Part shown: positions 34,743 through 42,606 of the stretch, one piece after another
How positions within the stretch are numbered: position 1 is the stretch's first letter
How the letters are laid out: each line of letters opens with the position of its first letter
NCBI GenBank assembly: GCA_018653605.1
Contig: JABHYY010000004.1
Span: 1 to 62,837, forward strand
DNA from: an archaeon
Lineage (GTDB): Archaea > Nanobdellota > Nanobdellia > SCGC-AAA011-G17 > GW2011-AR17
DNA: 62,837 nucleotides
Direction of reading: 5' to 3'
The notes under the pieces: generated by a model
Told to the model about the DNA's origin: nothing
What the model saw: only the letters and a program-made list of their open reading frames with translations
The model's database searches: none
Made by a program: the position numbers and the translations under genes

Positions 34743-35486
34743 ATGGGAATTTTTAAAAAAAAGCCTTCAAAGGAAAAGGGAAAAAAAAGAGAAGGGTTAA
34801 TAAAAAAATTGCCTGATATAAAAACACTAGTAACAGAACTAAACACAATCCTACATGATTTAATGAGTAACTTAGATAAAAATTTCTCAATAGAAAAATT
34901 AAACAGAATAGCAGAATTACTTCAACAAATATATGGTCAACTTAATTCTAAAAAAGCTGATATACAAAGAGAAACTCCACAACTTTATGATGATTTAATA
35001 TTGTTAATTGCAAAATCACATTTGATTTTTAATGAAGTAAATCATATTCCAAAAAGAAATAAAGAAGAAGCTGAGATATATTTAGAAGCAATTTTACAAG
35101 AAATAATATCTTTAGTAGATGATTTATTTGATCTTCTAACTAAAATTGAAACAAGACTGAGGGCTTCAAAAGTGGTTATTTGGAGAATAATAAAAACTCG
35201 TCAATACAAAAATGGTATGAAAAAGCAAGTTTATGCAACAAACGAGACATTAATAAAAGAAACAGAATCTAGGATTATAGAATATTTTAGAAAAGGTGGT
35301 CTTCCTGGGTTAAATAATCTTGCAAAAATAGATCCAATTGGATTAACTGGCCATTTACATTCCAGTATTCCAAAACCTCTAGATAATCATAGAATCTTGT
35401 ATAATGTAGATATTTCTAAAAGAAAAATTGAACTTATTAAAATAGATACTCATAAAGGATTAGGCTTTGGTGGTTCTGGATCTTAA
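34743..35486 (+). CDS. Helical protein with RelE/ParE-like C-terminal segment
   Basis: 247 residues, basic. Residues 1-175 are long helices, probably coiled coil. The end (about 190-245) reads G-L-P-G-L-N-N-L ... N-H-R-I-L-Y-N-V-D-I-S-K-R-K-I-E-L-I-K-I-D-T-H-K-G-L, with the order of strands seen in RelE/ParE toxins (R-I-x-Y-x-V-D ... I-x-L-I-x-I-x-x-H). The match is by eye only and weak. No antitoxin gene is adjacent. Overlaps the convergent orphan gene by 27 nt. Function unknown. Confidence 0.5.
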   Translation: MGIFKKKPSKEKGKKREGLIKKLPDIKTLVTELNTILHDLMSNLDKNFSIEKLNRIAELLQQIYGQLNSKKADIQRETPQLYDDLILLIAKSHLIFNEVNHIPKRNKEEAEIYLEAILQEIISLVDDLFDLLTKIETRLRASKVVIWRIIKTRQYKNGMKKQVYATNETLIKETESRIIEYFRKGGLPGLNNLAKIDPIGLTGHLHSSIPKPLDNHRILYNVDISKRKIELIKIDTHKGLGFGGSGS

Positions 35487-35768
35487 AGCAGCTAACAATT
35501 CTGGCATGTACTCATCATGATTTTGGGCAGTTAATGAATATTCACTTGAAATTTTCCCTCTTTCTACAAAATCAGTTGCCATAGATTCACAAACTGTTGA
35601 TCCTAAAGACCTATATACTGGATTTCTAGTCAAATTTTCATCTCTTATGCCAAGAGAATTCCAAGCTTTTAAGAAATTTATTGGAGTTAAAACTCTAACA
35701 GCTAATTCATCTCCATCAAAACTAAATCTTGAATGTTGTCCCCACTCTAAATATTCTGTACTATCCAT
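35460..35768 (-). CDS. Orphan 102-residue protein, Arg-rich and Lys-poor
   Basis: 102 residues, eight Arg against three Lys, in contrast to the thioredoxin next door (1 Arg, 13 Lys). No domain recognised. TTTATAAATAG (about 35792-35802, minus strand) lies at leaderless distance; the promoter resembles that of the orphan gene at 38286-38597 (TTTATAAATAGTA in both). Its 3' end overlaps the helical gene at 34743 by 27 nt. Function unknown. Confidence 0.5.
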   Translation of the reverse strand: MDSTEYLEWGQHSRFSFDGDELAVRVLTPINFLKAWNSLGIRDENLTRNPVYRSLGSTVCESMATDFVERGKISSEYSLTAQNHDEYMPELLAALRSRTTKA

Positions 35769-35826
35769 ATTCTAGAGTTTAAACCTACTATTTATAAACC
35801 TTACTAATAGAAAAAAATAAGAAAAA

Positions 35827-36135
35827 TTACTCTACAGATTCAATCTCTTTCTTCAAAGCTTCTTTTGACTGAAACCCAATAATCTCTTTAACTTGCTTAC
35901 CATCTTTAAAGATCAAAATATAGGGTATACTCCTAACTTCGTACTCTTTAGCCAATGTAGGATTATCTTCAGTATTAACTTTGCCAAACTTAACATCAGT
36001 CATTTCTTTGCTCAAATCATCAAAAATAGGCCCTAACTGTTTACAAGGTCCACACCATTCAGCAAAAAAGTCAACAACAACAACACCTTTTTTGATAAAC
36101 TCATGAAAATTTCCAGCATTTAATTCTTCACTCAT
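35827..36135 (-). CDS. trxA: Thioredoxin
   Basis: 102 residues, one thioredoxin domain. Active site W-C-G-P-C in the standard F-F-A-E-W-C-G-P-C-K context, and cis-Pro in R-S-I-P-Y-I-L-I-F. Cytoplasmic disulfide reductase; no thioredoxin reductase in the window. It ends the minus-strand stretch containing sucCD; its own upstream gap is 29 nt and could hold a weak promoter or be part of the sucCD transcript. Confidence 0.92.
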   Translation of the reverse strand: MSEELNAGNFHEFIKKGVVVVDFFAEWCGPCKQLGPIFDDLSKEMTDVKFGKVNTEDNPTLAKEYEVRSIPYILIFKDGKQVKEIIGFQSKEALKKEIESVE

Positions 36136-36164
36136 TTTAATTAACCTCCAATTAATTTAATTAT

Positions 36165-36992
36165 TTATTCCTTTAATAATTTTGTTATTTCAGAAGGAAG
36201 ATTCACCACTTTGACGCCATTGTTTCTCAGTGCTTCAACCTTGTACTCCCAAGTCCCTTTTTTGCCATAGATTATAGCACCTGCATGCCCCATTCTTTTT
36301 CCTTTTGGTGCAGTCTTTCCAGCAATGTAAGCAATAACTGGTTTAGTCATAGTTTTGATATACTCAGCAGCTCTTTCTTCCAAATCACCACCTATTTCAC
36401 CAACCAGGATTACAGCTTTAGTTTTTTCATCCTTTTCAAACTCTTTAAGAAAATCAATAAAACTCAAACCAGCAATCATATCTCCACCCATTCCAACAAC
36501 TGTGGATTGCCCAATACCACTTCTGGTAAGTTCATTAACAATTTCATAAGTCAATGTTCCTGAACGAGAAACAATTCCAACATCTCCTTGTAAAAATAAA
36601 TAGTTAGGCATGATTCCCAACTTAGTTTTTCCAACAGAACACAAACCAGGACAGTTTGGACCAATTATAAGATTGTCACCTTTATGCTTAACAATTTCAA
36701 TCATATCATTCACAGGAATACCTTCAGTAATTATACAAATGTTTAGATTGTTTTCCAAAGCTTCTATACAAGCATCTTTAGCAAACTTTGCAGGCACAAA
36801 GATAACAGACCAATCAGGAGAATGTTTTTCAACTGCCTCTTTCACAGTTTTGTAAACAGGCATTGATAACTCTTTAGGATTTGGGTTAACACCAGCAACA
36901 ATGTTAGTTCCATAGTTTAGCATTTTATCTAAATGAAACAAACCTTGTTTACCTAGGCCTTGTACAATAACCTTTGCATTGTCAATTAACAT
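36165..36992 (-). CDS. sucD: Succinyl-CoA synthetase alpha subunit (ADP-forming)
   Basis: 275 residues. CoA-binding Rossmann start G-L-G-K-Q-G, ligase core I-G-P-N-C-P-G-L, and R-M-G-H-A-G-A-I with the catalytic His that carries the phosphate. With SucC it makes ATP from succinyl-CoA, ADP and phosphate. It belongs in an operon sucC - 95-residue orphan - sucD; one nucleotide separates the orphan's TAA from this ATG. With the 2-oxoacid oxidoreductase genes downstream on the chromosome it can complete an oxidative 2-oxoglutarate route. Confidence 0.88.
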   Translation of the reverse strand: MLIDNAKVIVQGLGKQGLFHLDKMLNYGTNIVAGVNPNPKELSMPVYKTVKEAVEKHSPDWSVIFVPAKFAKDACIEALENNLNICIITEGIPVNDMIEIVKHKGDNLIIGPNCPGLCSVGKTKLGIMPNYLFLQGDVGIVSRSGTLTYEIVNELTRSGIGQSTVVGMGGDMIAGLSFIDFLKEFEKDEKTKAVILVGEIGGDLEERAAEYIKTMTKPVIAYIAGKTAPKGKRMGHAGAIIYGKKGTWEYKVEALRNNGVKVVNLPSEITKLLKE

Positions 36993-36993
36993 T

Positions 36994-37281
36994 TTAATGT
37001 AAAGTTATCCTCCTTCTGCTATTCTGAAGAATTCCACAACAATCATAACAAAGAGGGGTCCTTTTACCTTCTCTAAATCCAGCTCCACCATGTTGAACAA
37101 GAACAAGATATCTTTCATTAGGGAAAAATATATCTCTACATGAATGACAGAAATCTCTCTTTCCAGATCCTAAAAATACATCTTGAACTTCAAAGGCACC
37201 TGCATCTTCAACAACTTCAATATACCCTCCTGGTTTATGGTACAATATGTTTGCTAATGTTCTTGCAATTTCTTCACTCAT
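36994..37281 (-). CDS. Orphan zinc-ribbon-like protein inside the sucCD operon
   Basis: 95 residues. C-H-S-C and C-Y-D-C pairs about 32 residues apart form a likely zinc ribbon; nine Arg and three Lys. The start overlaps the sucC stop (ATGA) and the stop is one nucleotide from the sucD start, so the gene is seamlessly built into the operon. No recognised family. It may regulate the operon product or be an acquired orphan. See the finding on orphan genes in operons. Confidence 0.6.
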   Translation of the reverse strand: MSEEIARTLANILYHKPGGYIEVVEDAGAFEVQDVFLGSGKRDFCHSCRDIFFPNERYLVLVQHGGAGFREGKRTPLCYDCCGILQNSRRRITLH

Positions 37282-38246
37282 TTTACAATCTCCTTAACAC
37301 ACTCTTCCATTGAATCAAAAGCTTTGATACCATTTGCTAACAATATCTCTCTTCCTTTTTCTTGATTAGTCCCAACCATCCTAACCACCATTGGAATTCC
37401 AATTTTTTTATTAACAATAGCTTGCGCAACCTCATCACACCTAGAAATTCCAGCAAAAATATTAACTAACAATTTCTTAACATTCTTATTCTCAAGAACT
37501 CTATCAATAGCGTCTTCAACAACCTCAGTGCTAGAACCACCACCAACATCTAAAAAATTAGCAGGTTTTTCTCCATAGTAAGCTAAAGTATCCAAAGTCC
37601 CCATAACCAACCCAGCACCATTCCCAATAATTCCAACATCACCATCCAATTCAACATAATTCCCACCCTCTTTTTCACCTTCAAAATCTTGTCTAAACAA
37701 AGCATTATCATCAATAATAACTTTAGAGTCAGCTGCATACAACTTATGATCAGACAAAACTAAAGGATTAATTTCAACTAAAATAGCATCTTTCTCTTTT
37801 GCAATTTGTAACAGTTTTTGGAACAACTTTTGTTTTCCAGCACAAACTTTATCTTTAATATTTTCAAACTTACCTTTTACAATATCTTCTTTAGGGACAT
37901 CTTCAATATTGACACCACCTTTTGCAGATGCAACACAGATGTAACCCTTGCTATTCCTGTCAACAGTAACACTCAAGTAATGCTCTTCTTCAATGTTTAA
38001 CTTTTCTTCAATTAGAACTTGTTTTACTTCTTCACCTTTTATTTGCATTCCAAGTATTTGCTGTGAAACATCTTTAACATTAGTTTTATTTGCAAGCTTA
38101 ATACCTCCAGCTTTCCCTCTTCCACCAACCAAAACTTGTGCTTTTACAACAACATCTTGATCAACTTCATCTAATTTAAATTGTTTAGGTATGTTTATAC
38201 CATATTCTTTGAATATTTCTTTACCTTGTGATTCTAATAGTTTCAT
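37278..38246 (-). CDS. sucC: Succinyl-CoA synthetase beta subunit (ADP-forming)
   Basis: 322 residues; ATP-grasp domain then ligase domain. The start L-L-E-S-Q-G-K-E-I-F-K-E-Y-G-I, the V-K-A-Q-V-L-V-G-G-R-G-K-A-G-G nucleotide loop, E-I-N-P-L-V metal motif, and N-F-L-D-V-G-G-G-S-S and V-N-I-F-A-G-I near the C terminus are clear. Shorter than the usual ~380-390 residues, mainly in the ATP-grasp half. First gene of the sucC - orphan - sucD operon. Confidence 0.85.
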   Translation of the reverse strand: MKLLESQGKEIFKEYGINIPKQFKLDEVDQDVVVKAQVLVGGRGKAGGIKLANKTNVKDVSQQILGMQIKGEEVKQVLIEEKLNIEEEHYLSVTVDRNSKGYICVASAKGGVNIEDVPKEDIVKGKFENIKDKVCAGKQKLFQKLLQIAKEKDAILVEINPLVLSDHKLYAADSKVIIDDNALFRQDFEGEKEGGNYVELDGDVGIIGNGAGLVMGTLDTLAYYGEKPANFLDVGGGSSTEVVEDAIDRVLENKNVKKLLVNIFAGISRCDEVAQAIVNKKIGIPMVVRMVGTNQEKGREILLANGIKAFDSMEECVKEIVK

Positions 38247-38285
38247 ATTAAAGAAAAAAATCTTCTGGTTTAAAACAGTTTTGAA

Positions 38286-38597
38286 TTACTCAGCAAGAGA
38301 TTCACCATCTAAGGTATAATTTGCTGAATGTTCACTCATATAAAATGTCATAGGATTATTCATTCTAAAACCCCACTCCCTTGGAGAATCTGCGTGGGGG
38401 ACCTTATATTTGAATCCTGGCTTTGAACCAATGGTAACTAAATCATTAACTTCTAACGCTTGAGCAAGATCATGAAAAACTTGAACATCACCAATATGAA
38501 CTTCTCTTCGATCCATCCTATATTCAATATCATTATCTACAGATCTACCTATTTGTTCATGCAACCATGTTTGACATTCATCATTTGGAGTTCCCAT
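38286..38597 (-). CDS. Orphan 103-residue protein
   Basis: 103 residues, His/Asp/Met-rich, six Arg and three Lys. Central V-F-H-D-L-A-Q-A-L-E-V-N-D-L-V-T-I-G may be a small OB or barrel segment. The promoter TTTATAAATAGTA resembles that of the orphan at 35460-35768. Placed between sucC and the gamma subunit of the 2-oxoacid oxidoreductase, with its own promoter. No family recognised. Confidence 0.5.
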   Translation of the reverse strand: MGTPNDECQTWLHEQIGRSVDNDIEYRMDRREVHIGDVQVFHDLAQALEVNDLVTIGSKPGFKYKVPHADSPREWGFRMNNPMTFYMSEHSANYTLDGESLAE

Positions 38598-38633
38598 AAG
38601 AATTAGTTTTTAATTTACTATTTATAAAAATTT

Positions 38634-39146
38634 CTACTCCTTATACCTCAAACCAAACTTAACAGCCTCCAGGTTAGTAGCAAAGAACTTATCAGGTAAA
38701 ACCTTTTTCAACTCATCATCAGAAATTTTAAAACCTAATTCATTCAACACATCTCCAAAGGCAATCATGTTTACAACTCTTTTATCCTTAAACTTTTCCA
38801 AAGCATCGCCTCTAAAATCTCTTACTAAACAAGTTTCACATAAAAAACTAGAAGTATCACAATCAGGCCCACACACCTGTTTTTCAACAATAATTTTCTT
38901 AGCCTTAATCTTTTTTCTAACCTTGTCCAATAATAATAAATAATCAGCATTATCAATAACAGGACTACTAATATGTTCATCACCATAAGTTAAGTATCCA
39001 ACAATTTCTCCACCTCTCATTGCAGCATCATACTCAAAAGTTAAAACAACTTTATATCCTTTTAACACAAAGAATTCACCTAAAGCATGACCAAGGAATT
39101 TAATTCCATAACCACCAGTTCCAGCTAAGACTATTTTTTTAATCAT
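38634..39146 (-). CDS. korC: 2-Oxoacid:ferredoxin oxidoreductase gamma subunit
   Basis: 170 residues from the ATG at 39146 (longer ORF rejected; the true start overlaps the korB stop by 8 nt). I-K-K-I-V-L-A-G-T-G-G-Y-G-I, and M-R-G-G-E-I-V-G are the standard gamma-subunit motifs. An extra Cys set C-G-P-D-C-D...C-E-T-C (about 90-110) might bind a metal. Completes the heterotrimeric enzyme with the alpha (40495-41502) and beta (39139-39867) subunits. Confidence 0.82.
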   Translation of the reverse strand: MIKKIVLAGTGGYGIKFLGHALGEFFVLKGYKVVLTFEYDAAMRGGEIVGYLTYGDEHISSPVIDNADYLLLLDKVRKKIKAKKIIVEKQVCGPDCDTSSFLCETCLVRDFRGDALEKFKDKRVVNMIAFGDVLNELGFKISDDELKKVLPDKFFATNLEAVKFGLRYKE

Positions 39147-39867
39147 TGTCATAAACTCCCAAATCCTTATCATCACCAACACTATCCTTTACAACATATT
39201 CTTCTTTCAAAGCCTTAGCAACCTCACCACCATTTTTCAAACCAAGTTGTGCACCATCATTAGTAAAACAATGTGTCCTAATCTCAACAAAACTAAATCC
39301 TTTGTGTTTTATACCTTTAGAAATAACTTCTTTCATATGATCCAAATGTGCACTTGAAGTTCTAGCATAAAATACACCTTTAATACCTTTCAACAAATTA
39401 AAAACATCAATAGGCTCACAATCAGAACCATGAGGTGAAGTAACAGTAACCTTACCTTTACAACTAGTAGGAGCTAACTGTCCACCAGTCATAGCATAAA
39501 TATTATTGTTAACACAAACAACAGTCATATCAACTCCTCTTCGTGCAGTATGTATCAAATGTTGCAATCCAATTCCCAATAAATCACCATCACCAGAAAA
39601 TACCAAAACATTCATATCATTATTTCCTCTTTTCAAACCTTCAGCAACAGCAACAGCACGACCATGACAAGTATGCACTGAATCCAAAGCAAAATATCCA
39701 GCAGCTCTACCAGTACAACCTATTCCAGAAACAACACTAACATTATCTTTAGAAAAATTCATTTCATCAAAAACTTTAGCAACCTGATTCATTGCTATAA
39801 TAATTCCACACCCACCACACCAAAGTGGAGGAAACTTGTCATAATTTATAAAATCTTTAAATGTCAT
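39139..39867 (-). CDS. korB: 2-Oxoacid:ferredoxin oxidoreductase beta subunit
   Basis: 242 residues. TPP-binding subunit: W-C-G-G-C-G (16-21), G92-D-G-D95 Mg-TPP motif, and N-N-N-I-Y-A-M-T-G-G-Q. The Cys motif set and the length fit the KorB type (2-oxoglutarate) better than PorB. It takes part in the oxidative decarboxylation of a 2-oxoacid, producing acyl-CoA and reduced ferredoxin. The start overlaps the GNAT-like gene by 4 nt. Without a delta (ferredoxin) subunit here, a separate ferredoxin such as 43748-43957 may be used. Confidence 0.85.
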   Translation of the reverse strand: MTFKDFINYDKFPPLWCGGCGIIIAMNQVAKVFDEMNFSKDNVSVVSGIGCTGRAAGYFALDSVHTCHGRAVAVAEGLKRGNNDMNVLVFSGDGDLLGIGLQHLIHTARRGVDMTVVCVNNNIYAMTGGQLAPTSCKGKVTVTSPHGSDCEPIDVFNLLKGIKGVFYARTSSAHLDHMKEVISKGIKHKGFSFVEIRTHCFTNDGAQLGLKNGGEVAKALKEEYVVKDSVGDDKDLGVYDND

Positions 39868-40517
39868 GCTACCAACCTCCTTCTAATCCACCTAACTCTT
39901 TCTTCAGTAAAACTGATTCTATCACTAGTATCTTCTAAACCACTAATCTCTTCTACTAAACTATCAACCGATTGAACTAATGGTTGAAAACTCGATCTTT
40001 CAAAATCTTCAAATCCTAATTTTGTAAAAACCTTAGCAGTACTTACACCTAAATTTTCTGAAGCACACATATGAGTATAATCACTCAATCTTCTATCAAC
40101 ATAATTTACAAGTGTACTTACAATCCCTTTCCCTTGATGACCTTCCAATGTCCTACAAATAAGATAAAATGGTTTAGTAACATTAGTCCAACCTTCATCA
40201 TCACTACTTCCTCCATCTAATTCACCTCTAAGCCCAAAACCATCATGACATTCATAACCAACTAGAACAGAAACAGCTTTTGGTTTCTCACCACTAATTT
40301 TTGCACCTTGTTGAATTTGAGCTTTACCACTAACTCCCTCAGTCCAAAAACCAAAAACAATCTTTAAATCTTTTTTAGCTTTTAATTTTTCAGTAAAACT
40401 TTCTAAACTTTCATCAACTCTATCTTGTTGTTCTAGGATACCATAAGCTAAGGCAAGTGCTTCAGAACTTCTTGGGTTATTAGGAACTCTGATTTCAAAT
40501 GGAGTTGTGTAACGCAT
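39864..40517 (-). CDS. GNAT-like acetyltransferase embedded in the kor operon
   Basis: 217 residues. Central R-T-L-E-G-H-Q-G-K-G-I-V-S-T-L-V-N-Y gives the acetyl-CoA loop (Q/R-x-x-G-x-G/A, here Q-G-K-G-I-V), followed by S-E-N-L-G-V-S-T-A-K-V-F-T-K-L-G-F-E. N-terminal ~100 residues are not clearly assigned. 15 Arg and 13 Lys. Its start lies 23 nt inside the end of korA and its stop overlaps the korB start by 4 nt. A GNAT between alpha and beta subunits of this enzyme is not a standard arrangement. Confidence 0.6.
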   Translation of the reverse strand: MRYTTPFEIRVPNNPRSSEALALAYGILEQQDRVDESLESFTEKLKAKKDLKIVFGFWTEGVSGKAQIQQGAKISGEKPKAVSVLVGYECHDGFGLRGELDGGSSDDEGWTNVTKPFYLICRTLEGHQGKGIVSTLVNYVDRRLSDYTHMCASENLGVSTAKVFTKLGFEDFERSSFQPLVQSVDSLVEEISGLEDTSDRISFTEERVRWIRRRLVA

Positions 40518-41502
40518 CCTGCACCTCCTTCAAACTAATATAACCACCAACAATTCCAACCTTCTTAACTTTACCAATCTCTCTCTCCAACAAACCAGCA
40601 AACTGTCCATCATTCATCTCAATTACAATAACCTCTTCATACTTCTTAGCAACCTTTTTCAATTCATCAAGAACAGGATACAATCTAATTGGCCTAAAAA
40701 AATCATAACCTTCTAACTCCATAACAACTCTAGAAACAACACCAAAACAAACAATCAACTTATCATTTCCATTATCAACATGTTCATAATAATTATACTT
40801 CTTTACAACCTCATCTCTTTTATCTTTAACTTGTTTTAACCATTTTTTATAATAATCAGGATCTTTAGTTTTAGGATTACCTTTTTCATCAGTTAACAAA
40901 CCAGAAACATGTCCAATACCAGTCCCAATACTTTTCATATCTCTATCAACACCTTTAATTTCAATATCTTTTATATCAATATCTTCATACATGTGACTCA
41001 AAAAAGCATCACCTAAAAGAATAACAGGTTGCCTAGCTTCTTCAGCACAATTAAAAGCTTCAATAGTATAAACATACATCTCTTCAACAGAATTTGGATA
41101 GAACACTATTGGATATGTATCACCATGCGAACCATGACAGCTTTGTAACACATCACCTTGTGATGGTAGTGTTGGCATTCCAGTACTAGGACCCACTCTT
41201 TGAGAATTGAAAATCACCATTGGAAGTTCAGCTGAATAACCATAACCAATCCCTTCTTGCATTAAAGAAAAACCTGGACCAGAAGTTGCAGTCAGAACTT
41301 TCTTTCCAGCTAATGAAGCACCAATACACATGTTAACTGAAGCAATTTCATCCTCAGCATTAACAAAAGCTAAGTTTTTTTCTTTTGATAAGTAATGCAT
41401 AACTTCAGATGCAGGTGTGATTGGATAACCAGCATAAAATCCTAAGCCAGCTTTCAATGCACCCAATGCTACAGCTTCATTTCCCATTAACAACTTTTTC
41501 AT
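40495..41502 (-). CDS. korA: 2-Oxoacid:ferredoxin oxidoreductase alpha subunit
   Basis: 335 residues from the ATG at 41502; the longer ORF (to 41637) would run through the divergent gene and is rejected. Conserved alpha-subunit parts: G-N-E-A-V-A-L-G-A-L-K-A-G, F-Y-A-G-Y-P-I-T-P-A-S-E, and A-T-S-G-P-G-F-S-L-M. A minus-strand TATA (about 41523-41531) lies about 25-28 nt upstream. Supplies the N-terminal pyrimidine domain of the TPP enzyme. First gene of the operon korA - GNAT - korB - korC. Confidence 0.85.
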   Translation of the reverse strand: MKKLLMGNEAVALGALKAGLGFYAGYPITPASEVMHYLSKEKNLAFVNAEDEIASVNMCIGASLAGKKVLTATSGPGFSLMQEGIGYGYSAELPMVIFNSQRVGPSTGMPTLPSQGDVLQSCHGSHGDTYPIVFYPNSVEEMYVYTIEAFNCAEEARQPVILLGDAFLSHMYEDIDIKDIEIKGVDRDMKSIGTGIGHVSGLLTDEKGNPKTKDPDYYKKWLKQVKDKRDEVVKKYNYYEHVDNGNDKLIVCFGVVSRVVMELEGYDFFRPIRLYPVLDELKKVAKKYEEVIVIEMNDGQFAGLLEREIGKVKKVGIVGGYISLKEVQDALHNSI

Positions 41503-41590
41503 ACATGGTTTACAAAATTTCAAGTATAAAAAGATTGTGCCTCTGAGATAAACAAAAACTTTATAAACACATACTACATTTATATAACAT

Positions 41591-42127
41591 ATGCTACAAA
41601 ATTGTAATATAATAAAAACAGCATCAATCTTCTTCAAAGAACCAACTAAACAGCATTATCTAATAGAAATATCAAGAAAAACAGGAATTGCACACACTTC
41701 AACAAAACAACACTTAAAACAATTAATTAAATTAGAATTAATAAACAAAACAAAAGAAAAAAGAGGAAAAAGATACTTCCCCTTATACAAAGCAAACTTT
41801 AATGATGAAATTTTTAAGAAATATAAAACTTTTTACAATATTTACTCTTTAGAACAGTCTGGATTAATAGAATATTTAACAAGAAAATTAACTCCTGGGT
41901 GTATAGTTCTGTTTGGAAGTTATCAAAGAGGAGAAGATATAGAGAATAGTGATATAGATCTTTTTGTAGAAACAGGAGAAAAAGAGATTAATCTTAAAAA
42001 ATATGAAAAAACTCTTAATAGAGAGATACAAATTCATTTTAAAAAATCTTTTAAATTATTTCATAAAGGATTAAAAAATAATATAGCAAATGGAATAATT
42101 CTTGAAGGATTTTTAGATGCATTCTGA
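41591..42127 (+). CDS. MNT nucleotidyltransferase with N-terminal winged helix (MntA-like antitoxin)
   Basis: 178 residues. Residues 1-80 form a winged HTH. Residues 100-178 are a minimal nucleotidyltransferase: G109-S110-Y-Q-R-G ... S-D121-I-D123, the G-S-x10-D-x-D active site. MNT proteins act as antitoxins of HEPN RNases by AMP-ylating them; a fused DNA-binding domain would let this one control transcription too. Leaderless start with TTTATAAAC at 41560-41568. The HEPN gene follows after 77 nt and has its own promoter with TTTCCGGA operators. N-terminal residues L-Q-N-C-N are within the short promoter region of korA, divergent. Confidence 0.75.
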   Translation: MLQNCNIIKTASIFFKEPTKQHYLIEISRKTGIAHTSTKQHLKQLIKLELINKTKEKRGKRYFPLYKANFNDEIFKKYKTFYNIYSLEQSGLIEYLTRKLTPGCIVLFGSYQRGEDIENSDIDLFVETGEKEINLKKYEKTLNREIQIHFKKSFKLFHKGLKNNIANGIILEGFLDAF

Positions 42128-42204
42128 AAGATTTCCATAAAACCTGAAAGATTTCCGGAAAATCCAACCTCGTTTTTATAAAAAATAATAGTTTTATACA
42201 TAAT
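42124..42204 (+). promoter_or_regulatory. Promoter/operator of the HEPN gene, same module as at the Mrr-like gene
   Basis: CTGAAAGATTTCC occurs twice, 20 bp apart (42124-42136 and 42144-42156). The second continues into the perfect palindrome TTTCCGGAAA (42152-42161). TATAAAAAAT is at 42177-42186, 28 nt before the ATG at 42205. 42132-42159 matches 6025-6052 at 27 of 28 positions. The first half-site overlaps the end of the MNT gene. A 20-bp spacing of half-sites, about two helix turns, fits cooperative binding on one face. Confidence 0.75.
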
Positions 42205-42606
42205 ATGATACTGACCAATGTAAAACCTGACAAAGAAAAAGCAAAATATCTTTTACAAATAGTAAATCAAACACAAGAAAGGTTGAATCTATTTAACAAA
42301 GAAGCATTTGCTTCAAACACATTAACAGATTATTATGATATTTTACATCAGCTTATGGAAGCAATTACTTGTTTAGATGGGATTAAATTCAAAGGAGAGT
42401 CAGCTCACTACCAATTAATAAAATACATTTGTAAAAAATACAAATTATCACAAAAAAGCTCTTTTTTACAAAACATAAGAATTTATAGAAACAAAGTTTG
42501 CTATGAGGGTTTACAAATAAATAAAAACTACATCAAACTTAATCACAAACAAATAGAAAAGATAATTTCCTTCCTAAAAGAGATAATCAAACAAAAACTC
42601 AAATAA
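42205..42606 (+). CDS. HEPN-domain protein, likely toxin partner of the MNT protein
   Basis: 133 residues, all helical. The HEPN signature R95-N-K-V-C-Y100-E-G sits where RNase members have R-N-x3-4-H; here the expected His is Tyr, as in some archaeal HEPN proteins. It follows the MNT-wHTH gene by 77 nt, the usual MNT/HEPN pairing. Its RNase activity is uncertain because of the missing His. Leaderless start 28 nt downstream of TATAAAAAAT. It overlaps the convergent acdB gene by 8 nt. Confidence 0.7.
   Translation: MILTNVKPDKEKAKYLLQIVNQTQERLNLFNKEAFASNTLTDYYDILHQLMEAITCLDGIKFKGESAHYQLIKYICKKYKLSQKSSFLQNIRIYRNKVCYEGLQINKNYIKLNHKQIEKIISFLKEIIKQKLK

Noticed and set aside
41503-41637. N-terminal extension of korA.
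   Set aside because: It overlaps the divergent MNT gene, has a Phe/Tyr/Cys-rich sequence unlike the family and lacks a promoter; homology starts at 41502.
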